Shown: positions 17,762 through 24,959 of the stretch, one piece after another
Layout: every line of letters begins with the position of its first letter
How positions within the stretch are numbered: the first letter of the stretch is position 1
NCBI GenBank assembly: GCA_905234845.1
Contig: CAJOIW010000001.1
Location: forward strand, 1 to 64,000
Length of the DNA: 64,000 bases
Direction of reading: 5' to 3'
From: an uncultured Prevotella sp.
Lineage (GTDB): Bacteria; Bacteroidota; Bacteroidia; Bacteroidales; Bacteroidaceae
Made by a program: the position numbers and the translations under genes
The notes under the pieces: model-generated
Databases searched by the model: none
Told to the model about the DNA's origin: nothing
What the model saw: the letters and a program-made list of their open reading frames with translations, nothing else

Positions 17762-19320
17762 TTCTTTCTGGGGGTAAGCGTGACAATGGGTATAATCATT
17801 TCTTCCATGGAGATGCCGCCGTGTTGGAAGGTGTTGCGGTAGTAGCTGACGTAGTGGTTGTAGTTGTTTGGATAGGCGAAGAAATCGTCGCCTGTAGCAA
17901 ACACATAGGAGGTAGACAGGTTGGGTGCGGGCAGCTGTGCCTGTGCGGGTTGCTTGATGGTGAAGACCTCCTTGGGATTGTAGGCAAGGTTCTTGCCGAG
18001 TTTATAGCGCAGATTGGTATTGGTGTTACGGTCGCCTACAATCTTGACGGGCTTGGTGGCACGAATGGAACCATGATCGGTGGTGATGAGCACCTTATAG
18101 TTATCGCTGGCCAGTCGCTTAAGCAGTTCGGCGAGTGGTGAGTGGCGGAACCATGAGAGAGTGATGGAACGGTAGGCCGCTTCATTGTTTGCCAGCTCGC
18201 GTACCATCTTCATCTCTGTGCGTGCATGGGAGAGCATGTCGATGAAGTTTACAACGACAACGTTGAGGTCGTATCGACGGAGCTCGTTGTAGCGTTCGAG
18301 TAGTTTCTCGGCAGCGGCAGAGTCGTTTATCTTATGGTAGGAGAATGTGTCGTGGCGGCGGAAGCGTTCTATTTGTGTCTGTATAAGTGGAGCCTCGTTG
18401 AGGTTCTTGCCCTCTTCCTCGTCCTCGTCGACCCATAGGTTGGGATACATCTGTACGATTTGTGCAGGCATGAGTCCGCTGAAAATGGCATTGCGCGCAT
18501 ATTGGGTAGCTGTGGGAAGAATGCTGAGATAGAGGTCTTCGTCGATGTCGAACTGCTCGCTGAGGTCTTGTGCGAGCGTGCGCCACTGGTCAAGTCGGAA
18601 ATTGTCGATAACGATAAGGAAAACTTTCTCGCCCTGGGTCAGCAGGGGAAACACCTTTTGCTTGAAAATCTGTGTGGAGATAAGGGGTGTTGGGTATTGG
18701 GCGTTGGATGACGGTGAAACCCAATCGAGATAGTTCTGTTTGATATATTTTGCAAATCCCAGATTGGCTTCCTCCTTTTGCATGCTAAGCATTTCGCTCA
18801 TGGCGCTGTCGGTGCCCGTCAGCTCAAGCTCCCAGTGGACGAGGCGTTTATACACATTGCGCCAGTCGTCCCACGTGCGGCAGTCGGCTATCTGCATGGC
18901 GATGTCTTGAAAACTCTGCTGATAGTTTGACAGTGTCACCTCGTTGACGATTTCGCGCTGATGGATATTCTTTTTCAGCGTGAGGAGTATCTGATTGGGG
19001 TTGACGGGTTTAATAAGGTAGTCGGCAATCTTAGAGCCGATGGCTTGGTTCATGATGTTCTCTTCTTCGCTCTTGGTAACCATCACGACAGGCGTGGCAG
19101 GTGAAATCTCCTTTATCTGCGCGAGGGTCTCAAGCCCAGTGAGTCCGGGCATCATCTCGTCGAGCAAGATCAGGTCGAATGTATGTTGACGGCATGCTTC
19201 AATGGCATCGCTTCCATTGCTGACAGTGATGACCTCATAGCCTTTCTTTTGTAGGAAAATGATGTGGGCCTTCAACAGTTCTATCTCATCGTCGACCCAA
19301 AGGAGCAATCCGTTTGACAT
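17758..19320 (-). CDS. porX: PorX, response regulator with PglZ-type phosphatase domain (type IX secretion regulator)
   Basis: A 520-residue protein with an N-terminal receiver domain (phosphoacceptor Asp54 in LILLDEMMPG, Lys of YLIKPVNP), a helical linker and a C-terminal alkaline-phosphatase-superfamily PglZ domain: VIDNFRLDQW, SILPTATQYARNAIFSG with the Thr around 270-272, NFIDMLSHARTEM and ITTDHGSIRATKP carrying metal ligands. This architecture is that of PorX, which with PorY and an ECF sigma factor controls type IX secretion. Residues 202-214 (SPSSNAQYPTPLI) lie in the linker and are encoded by a GGGTATTGGGCGTTGG repeat. It is flanked by tsaE and porW/sprE on the same strand. Confidence 0.93.
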   Translation of the reverse strand: MSNGLLLWVDDEIELLKAHIIFLQKKGYEVITVSNGSDAIEACRQHTFDLILLDEMMPGLTGLETLAQIKEISPATPVVMVTKSEEENIMNQAIGSKIADYLIKPVNPNQILLTLKKNIHQREIVNEVTLSNYQQSFQDIAMQIADCRTWDDWRNVYKRLVHWELELTGTDSAMSEMLSMQKEEANLGFAKYIKQNYLDWVSPSSNAQYPTPLISTQIFKQKVFPLLTQGEKVFLIVIDNFRLDQWRTLAQDLSEQFDIDEDLYLSILPTATQYARNAIFSGLMPAQIVQMYPNLWVDEDEEEGKNLNEAPLIQTQIERFRRHDTFSYHKINDSAAAEKLLERYNELRRYDLNVVVVNFIDMLSHARTEMKMVRELANNEAAYRSITLSWFRHSPLAELLKRLASDNYKVLITTDHGSIRATKPVKIVGDRNTNTNLRYKLGKNLAYNPKEVFTIKQPAQAQLPAPNLSTSYVFATGDDFFAYPNNYNHYVSYYRNTFQHGGISMEEMIIPIVTLTPRKK

Positions 19321-19375
19321 ATTCTTTCTTTTGCTTAATGTTTAGACTTCTTCGCGCCTCACTTATGACTCTTTT

Positions 19376-22300
19376 TTAGAACCCGTCGAGGTCATAATAC
19401 TCATCTTCGAGGTCGTAGTTGTTTTGTTTCTTATTGGGTTGTGGGACGGGTGTAGGTGTACTGTCTTCGTCGAAGTAGAAGTCGTCTTCAGTGGGTTGTC
19501 GGGGGGGCTCTGGCTTCTCAGGTGTTACTGTTTTTTCCTGTTTCTCCGTAACTTTTGGGCTTTCCTGTTTCTCCGAGGTTACTGGTTTTTCCGGCTGTCT
19601 GATGGTTTCCGGCTGTCTGGTAATGGTAGGTTCAGGTTGATTCTCGGGGATAAGGACAGGAGCATCTTCTTTGATGTTGTCCTCATCGTCGATAATGACC
19701 GTCGTGCCGTTTGTGTCCTCGTCAGTGTCGACAGGGATAGTAATGCCGTCGTCTTCGGATTGAACCGGAGTGATGTTGTTTTCAGGCTGGACAGGTTGAA
19801 CCGGTGTGATGTCTTCCTCTGGCTGTATGGGAACGATGGTCTCACTTGCAGGTATAACGGTTTCTTCGTCGGGATTGATGGTAGTGCCGTCGGGGTTAGT
19901 GGGCGCACCTTCGAGTCCGTTGTCGAAGTATTCGCCATTGTCGAGCAGATGGTCAATCTCCTCAATGGTGGGTTGTGGCTTGGGCTTGATGGGTTGGTCT
20001 TCGGGGTCGGAGTTAATGTCGGCAGGCTCGGCTAGCAACTGGTAGGTGCTGATTTTGAGCGGAGCGAAATGTTTGTTGTAGAATTCGTCATAGTCGTCAT
20101 AACTGAATTGCCGTCCGAGTAGGGGCTGGTTAGCTTTACTGATGACGATTGTCCGGCTTTTCCCGAGCAGACCCACGATGCCTTGTTGTTGATGGAAGGC
20201 GCGGGCATATTGCAGTGCCTCGTCGTAGTTGCGGAAACCTGTGACCTGCATGAGGTGGAGTCCGCCGTCTTCCTCGACAGTAATGTCGAAGTTGCGCACC
20301 ATGTAATTGGTGAAGTTATATTTGGCAAGCTGATAGAGTAGTTGGTTCTCGTTGATGGAATCGGGCTGGTAGGCAATCAGGAAAAGGAAGTCGGTATTGC
20401 GGTCTGATATAAATTGTCGTGCGGCAATAGAGTCGCTGTCGGCCATGACGGCAGTTCGGCGTTCCCACACGCCTTTGAGGTCGAACTTACCGCCTTGCAG
20501 TCGTCGGCCAGCCTTTACTCCGTTGACTATCATTCCGGCCATTTGTGCGAGGTCGCTTTGGGGGTATTTCTCCACGATAGTGGTCATGTCCTTGAGGCAG
20601 CCGTCGGCATTACCTACGTTGAGCTTGCCCATACCATCGATAAAGATGAACTTATCGCGGTGTGCGCCGAGTGGGAAGCGGGTTTCAGAGATTTCTGTAT
20701 TTGTTTGTATTTCGCTGTATCGGTCTGCCTTGAATGCATTGTAAGTGGCGGCATAGAGTGAGTCTTCCATGTGTTCGCCGAAACGTGCGTTGTCAGCAAA
20801 ATAAGGATCAGTGAGCACGGTGGTCCACTCGTTTTCTGGGTATTCGGCCTTGAGCAGTTCTACATAGTGCTCGGCAATGTCGTGCATGCCCATGCGCGAG
20901 TAGAGCAGGAAGAGATGGTAGTAGGTGTTGGCCATGCCCTCATAGGTGGGGTATTGGTCGGTGACTCGGCGGAGGGCTTTCTCACTGAGTTTCAGGTTGT
21001 CGAGCTTGTCTTTGAAAATGACTCCCGAGTTGTAGAGACCGTCCATGATGATGAGGTTGCTGGCTTCTATTTGTTCATCGGTGAATGGTATCTGGGCGAG
21101 ATAGTATTCACGCTTGTGCGGGTCGTTCTGTGCGCTGTCGGTGACCTGCGAGAGAGAGTCTTCCAAAGCTTCAGCCTTAGCTATGGAGTCGAGTTGTGCC
21201 TCGGTAAGTTGGCTCTCAGCACCTTCCAGACTGACGACGGTCTTGTTGATGCGTTGCCAGTCGTCCACGTTCTCGCGTTTGCCCCATTGTTTCTGGAAAG
21301 TGGTCTTACCTTGGTTCACGGCCATTGGGTTGTAGAAATACCAAAGCCCGTTCTGCTGCTGGCCAGGGATGTTAGGTGTCGGGGTGTTAGCCTGGTTACG
21401 GTTGCCTGTACCACCGTTGCGAGCCTGTACCTCTTGTGCGTTTTGCTCAGCGGCTTTCCGGGCCTCCTCTTTCTCTTTCTTTATAAGAGCCTGAATAACG
21501 CGGTCGATGGCCTCGTTGCGGTCTTTCTCATCCATGTGAGCAAGTACTTGAAGAGAGTCTTGCAGGTGTACGGCATCGGTGAAGGGTACGAGCTCATCGA
21601 GTACCTTTGAGCGTCGCGCAAGTTGCTCGTAGTCATCGCGGTCCTTGTCAAGTAATCCGATGGCCTCACCGTAACAGCGCTGGGCATCGTTGTATTTCTC
21701 TTTTGCCCAATAAATGTCGCCGAGTTTCAAAAGGAGCACGCCTTTTTCTATGCCGCTGCGCGTTGCCTTCTCATTGCCTTTCTCATAGGCTGATATAGCG
21801 TGAGTAGTGTCTTTCTGTGCGAGATAGATGTTGCCGATGGCATAATAGACCTGGTCGAGATAGTCTTTGTTTTTGTCAGATGCGGCCATGCGCTTCAGTC
21901 GTCCAATCATCTTCTTGGCCTGTCCAGTGGCAAGCACTTCGGTCATGGCGACACGGGCATTGAACTCAATCTCGTAGGGGGGATTTTGCCGTATCACATG
22001 CTTGTAGGCTTTCATGGCAAGGTCTTTCCGTCCGAGTGCGCTCTGCAACTGTCCCATGAGGTACCATTCGCGGGCACGCTGCTTTGCACGCATCTCGTGT
22101 TTGATGACCTTGCGCAGATAGGGTATCGCCTGTTCATAGTCACCCGTATGGATGTAGTAATCGGCAAATGTATAGTCCCATTCTTTCTGTGCCCGCCAGT
22201 GGATGGAGTCGCGTCGCATGTTGCGGATTACATCCTCAGCATCGTACATCCAGTCCTGCTCGATATAGCACTTGGCAAGCCACGCCCTTGCACGTCCGTA

Positions 22301-22816
22301 GATGGCGGGTTGATTCTGATAGAGCCGGCTCATGTAGGAGAATGTAGAGGCAGCCTCGTCGAATGCTCCTTTGTGGAATTGTGACCGACCCATGAGCAGC
22401 CATGCCTTCCAGAGGAAGGGGTTGTACTCCTTACGCGAGAGCCACTCAATGTCTTTTTCCGTCTTGCGGCGTTTCTTATTCCACTCAGGACGTTTTTTGA
22501 TGCTGTGTAGCTTAATGGCCTTCTGACATTTCTCTATGGCTTTGTCGAAGTTGCCCTTGCCTGTCTCTCGGTTCTTCTTGTTGCCGACAGTATAGAGGGG
22601 GATAATCTCAGTGAAGTTGTCCTTATTGGCGTTCTCTTTCTCAAGTGAGCCATCGATGTAGGCTACCGAGCCGTTATAATAGGTGTTGTAGCGAGCATTG
22701 AAGGAGTGCCACCAACGACTCTTCGCAGTGTTTTTCTGCGTAGAGCATGCTGCCGTAAGCACAATGAGTGCCAACAGCAACAGTGGGGCGAGATGTCTTG
22801 TTTTCTTCAAACTCAC
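19376..22816 (-). CDS. PorW/SprE-like TPR lipoprotein of the type IX secretion system
   Basis: I choose GTG at 22816 as start: it is preceded by AGGAG at 12 bp and gives a lipoprotein signal SLKKTRHLAPLLLLALIVLTAACS. The longer frame back to ATG 22951 would place 45 charged residues before the signal and run through palindromic DNA. The mature protein (about 1146 residues) begins WWHSFNARYNTYYNG, a hallmark of PorW/SprE, then has many TPR units (ARAWLAKCYIEQDWMYDAE, YAIGNIYLAQKDTTHAISAY) and a long Glu/Pro/Thr-rich C-terminal third with PEKPEPPRQP repeats. It is needed for type IX secretion in relatives. Direct neighbour of porX. Confidence 0.88.
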   Translation of the reverse strand: MSLKKTRHLAPLLLLALIVLTAACSTQKNTAKSRWWHSFNARYNTYYNGSVAYIDGSLEKENANKDNFTEIIPLYTVGNKKNRETGKGNFDKAIEKCQKAIKLHSIKKRPEWNKKRRKTEKDIEWLSRKEYNPFLWKAWLLMGRSQFHKGAFDEAASTFSYMSRLYQNQPAIYGRARAWLAKCYIEQDWMYDAEDVIRNMRRDSIHWRAQKEWDYTFADYYIHTGDYEQAIPYLRKVIKHEMRAKQRAREWYLMGQLQSALGRKDLAMKAYKHVIRQNPPYEIEFNARVAMTEVLATGQAKKMIGRLKRMAASDKNKDYLDQVYYAIGNIYLAQKDTTHAISAYEKGNEKATRSGIEKGVLLLKLGDIYWAKEKYNDAQRCYGEAIGLLDKDRDDYEQLARRSKVLDELVPFTDAVHLQDSLQVLAHMDEKDRNEAIDRVIQALIKKEKEEARKAAEQNAQEVQARNGGTGNRNQANTPTPNIPGQQQNGLWYFYNPMAVNQGKTTFQKQWGKRENVDDWQRINKTVVSLEGAESQLTEAQLDSIAKAEALEDSLSQVTDSAQNDPHKREYYLAQIPFTDEQIEASNLIIMDGLYNSGVIFKDKLDNLKLSEKALRRVTDQYPTYEGMANTYYHLFLLYSRMGMHDIAEHYVELLKAEYPENEWTTVLTDPYFADNARFGEHMEDSLYAATYNAFKADRYSEIQTNTEISETRFPLGAHRDKFIFIDGMGKLNVGNADGCLKDMTTIVEKYPQSDLAQMAGMIVNGVKAGRRLQGGKFDLKGVWERRTAVMADSDSIAARQFISDRNTDFLFLIAYQPDSINENQLLYQLAKYNFTNYMVRNFDITVEEDGGLHLMQVTGFRNYDEALQYARAFHQQQGIVGLLGKSRTIVISKANQPLLGRQFSYDDYDEFYNKHFAPLKISTYQLLAEPADINSDPEDQPIKPKPQPTIEEIDHLLDNGEYFDNGLEGAPTNPDGTTINPDEETVIPASETIVPIQPEEDITPVQPVQPENNITPVQSEDDGITIPVDTDEDTNGTTVIIDDEDNIKEDAPVLIPENQPEPTITRQPETIRQPEKPVTSEKQESPKVTEKQEKTVTPEKPEPPRQPTEDDFYFDEDSTPTPVPQPNKKQNNYDLEDEYYDLDGF

Positions 22817-22906
22817 TTCTTTTATAACTCCTATTCTATATATTTTATTGTGTGATTCGCAAAAAATAACGTTGAACTCTGTGCTTTGATTCTTTGTCTT
22901 TTGTGA

Positions 22907-22968
22907 AAAATTCCCTAGGGAATTTTCTCTGAAAGGTGGCTTTTCGCACAAAATTCCCTAGGGATTTT
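22907..22968. promoter_or_regulatory. Pair of ATTCCCTAGGGAAT palindromes upstream of sprE
   Basis: A perfect 20-bp palindrome centred on CCCTAGGG (22907-22926) and a second near-identical one (22950-22968), with centres 43 bp apart. They lie between the small membrane protein stop and the sprE start on the minus strand. Each is followed by T-rich DNA, so they may be weak tandem terminators or a double operator. Confidence 0.6.
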
Positions 22969-22999
22969 TTAATAAGACGGTTTTTGATTTTGTGATTGG

Positions 23000-23389
23000 T
23001 TAGCCGATGAGCATGAAAACCTCATCTTTCAGCTGATTTGGTAGGTTAATTTGGCGCAGATGCAGGCTACGACACCATGCCGCTACTTCGTCTTGTCGCA
23101 TGGTGTGGAGCACTTCGGCAAATTGCTCTACCTCGTCATCGGCATACAGGTTGGAGGGTCTGCCAGCGAAAGTGTCGAGTTCCTCGTCATCGAAATATTC
23201 TATGGGCTTCGTGGCGGCTTCCATCATGCATTCCTGCTCGCATCGGTCGTCGTTACCAGTGCAGGTGGCACACGAGGCAGAGGGTTGTGCTATGGGTGTG
23301 TCTCCGTGCCGATGAGAGGAATACCAACCTATGATGGCGGAAAAAACAGCGAGTAGCAATAAGGCGAGGACAAGGTAGAGCAATGACAT
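23000..23389 (-). CDS. Small single-pass membrane protein with Cys cluster
   Basis: 129 residues: an N-terminal membrane segment (residues 3-23), then a cysteine-rich stretch CATCTGNDDRCEQEC and an acidic region (FDDEELDTF, ADDEVEQFAEVL). The C-terminal part resembles small helical proteins conserved next to aroA in Bacteroidales, sometimes mislabelled phospholipase; I do not assign a function. The four cysteines could bind a metal or form disulfides. It begins 2 bp after the aroA stop, so it is co-transcribed with aroA. Confidence 0.75.
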   Translation of the reverse strand: MSLLYLVLALLLLAVFSAIIGWYSSHRHGDTPIAQPSASCATCTGNDDRCEQECMMEAATKPIEYFDDEELDTFAGRPSNLYADDEVEQFAEVLHTMRQDEVAAWCRSLHLRQINLPNQLKDEVFMLIG

Positions 23390-23391
23390 GA

Positions 23392-24639
23392 TTAAATCTC
23401 CTCAATGTTGAATCCTGCAGTGCGCAGCTCGTCCCAATAGTTGGGGTAGGACTTGCTGACCACCTCGGGGTTGTTGATTGTGATATTGCCTGTAATAAGT
23501 GCGACTGGGGCAAATGCCATAGCCATGCGATGGTCCTCGTAGGTGTCGATGGGTTCGCCCGTGGGTTCCGAGCGTGAGCCGTCCCAGACGAGCGTGCCGT
23601 CTTGTTCTGTCCGGAGAACATAGCCAAGTTTTTCCAATTCAGTTTGCAAGGCAGCAATACGGTCGGTCTCCTTGATGCGTAGGCTGGTCAGTCCTTTGAA
23701 ACAGAAGGGAATGCCGAGCATAGCGCAGGTGACGACGGCGGTCTGCGCCAAGTCGGGAATCTCTGTGAAGTCGTAGTCCATGTGTTGGATTGGCATGTCT
23801 TCTTTTTCGAGGGTAACTACTCTAGTAGGTTTCCTTTCATGACTTGTAAAGGTGGTTCTCACTCCGAGTGGCATAAAGAGAAAACGTACACTCGAATCGC
23901 CCTGCATCGATCCATCGGTAAGTCCGTCCATGGTCAAATTGGCATTTCGGTCGTTTACAAGTGACATTATCTCATACCAATAAGAGGCTGCGCTCCAGTC
24001 GTTTTCCACAGAAAAATCACGTCCTTTATAGTTACCTGGGTCTACGACAATGGTATCGAAACTGGTCCATTCAGCCTTGATTCCAAAGTCTTGCATCAGA
24101 GAAAGTGTAAGGTCGATATAGGGTCGAGAGACGATGTCGCCGGTGAGTCGCAGCTCCAGTCCTTTTTCCATTGTAGGCGCAATGAGCAGAAGTGCTGAAA
24201 TATATTGTGAGCTAATGCCTCCGGCTATTTCAAGATGTCCGCCAGAAAGGCGATGCCCTCTGATAGATAATGGGGGGAAACCCTCTTCGCCAAGATAGTC
24301 GATATCAGCACCGAGAACGCGTAGCGCATTGACTAATGGGGCTATTGGACGGTGTTTCATACGTTCGGTTCCAGTGAGAATGTGCTCACCATCATTGACC
24401 GCTAGATAGGCGGTAAGGAAGCGCATGGCCGTTCCGGCAGCACCGATGTCAATGGTCTTGGACTTCTCGTTGAGAGCCTTCACCATTACTCTCGTGTCGT
24501 CGCAGTCGGAGAGATTACTGATTTTAATATTTTCTTTGGAAAGTGCCTGTATGATGAGTGCACGGTTGGAGATGCTTTTTGAGGCTGGTAGGCTCGGGGC
24601 GGCTTTCATCTCAGTTGGTGCGGTGATACGATATACCAT
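23392..24639 (-). CDS. aroA: 3-phosphoshikimate 1-carboxyvinyltransferase (EPSP synthase)
   Basis: Cytoplasmic shikimate-pathway enzyme joining shikimate-3-phosphate and phosphoenolpyruvate. The start at 24639 gives MVYRITAP and 415 residues; the frame continues upstream without conserved sequence. Motifs: ASKSISNRALI (substrate loop), AAGTAMRFLTAY, GERMKHRPIAPLV-like TERMKHRP, GGISSQYISALLL, and SLRIKETDRI. Slightly shorter than the E. coli enzyme but as usual for Bacteroidetes. Promoter-like TACTTTTG lies 34 bp upstream. Confidence 0.96.
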   Translation of the reverse strand: MVYRITAPTEMKAAPSLPASKSISNRALIIQALSKENIKISNLSDCDDTRVMVKALNEKSKTIDIGAAGTAMRFLTAYLAVNDGEHILTGTERMKHRPIAPLVNALRVLGADIDYLGEEGFPPLSIRGHRLSGGHLEIAGGISSQYISALLLIAPTMEKGLELRLTGDIVSRPYIDLTLSLMQDFGIKAEWTSFDTIVVDPGNYKGRDFSVENDWSAASYWYEIMSLVNDRNANLTMDGLTDGSMQGDSSVRFLFMPLGVRTTFTSHERKPTRVVTLEKEDMPIQHMDYDFTEIPDLAQTAVVTCAMLGIPFCFKGLTSLRIKETDRIAALQTELEKLGYVLRTEQDGTLVWDGSRSEPTGEPIDTYEDHRMAMAFAPVALITGNITINNPEVVSKSYPNYWDELRTAGFNIEEI

Positions 24640-24672
24640 ATTATTTATATTGTCGTTTATTCTTCTGTTTTG

Positions 24673-24680
24673 CAAAAGTA
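24673..24680 (-). promoter_or_regulatory. -7 element of the aroA promoter
   Basis: Minus-strand TACTTTTG fits TAnnTTTG, 34 bp before the aroA ATG. No good -33 box at ideal spacing. Confidence 0.5.
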
Positions 24681-24771
24681 CAAAAAAGGTTTGAAAGAAG
24701 GAAATTACAATGTAGAATATGAAGGGAATAAACGCATTTTTAAAGTTTTTAATGAAAAAGTTGCCGAGAAA

Positions 24772-24803
24772 TTTGGAAATATTGGGTAAAACATGTAACT
24801 TTG
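24772..24803 (+). promoter_or_regulatory. Promoter of tRNA-Pro
   Basis: TTTG at 24772-24775 and TAACTTTG at 24796-24803, 20-bp spacer, a good Bacteroidetes promoter 21 bp before the tRNA. Confidence 0.75.
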
Positions 24804-24824
24804 CACCCACTTAATAGAGAGGAT

Positions 24825-24900
24825 CGGGATTTAGCGCAGTTGGTAGCGCACACGTCTGGGGGGCGCGAGGTCGCTGGTTCGAGTCCAGTAATCCCGACCA
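24825..24900 (+). tRNA. tRNA-Pro (anticodon GGG), CCA encoded
   Basis: 76 nt with acceptor stem CGGGATT / AATCCCG, D-arm GCGC-AGTTGGTA-GCGC, anticodon loop CTGGGGG (GGG reads CCC/CCU), T-arm GCTGG-TTCGAGT-CCAGT and an encoded ACCA end. The anticodon stem CACGT / GCGCG has one A-C mismatch (28-42) and a U-G pair, unusual but confined to the stem. Followed by a terminator. Confidence 0.9.
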
Positions 24901-24911
24901 ATATTCAGTAG

Positions 24912-24943
24912 CGGCTGAGACCATGAGGGTTTCAGCCGTTTTT
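24912..24943 (+). terminator. Terminator after tRNA-Pro
   Basis: Stem CGGCTGA / TCAGCCG (24912-24918 with 24932-24938), then five T. Ends 17 bp before the GH76 start, so GH76 has no obvious promoter unless read-through occurs. Confidence 0.75.
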
Positions 24944-24959
24944 CATTAAAAACTGATTA

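Noticed and set aside
22817-22951. N-terminal extension of sprE to ATG 22951
   Set aside because: It would put 45 charged residues before a lipoprotein signal and translate two palindromes; the GTG at 22816 with AGGAG upstream fits better.
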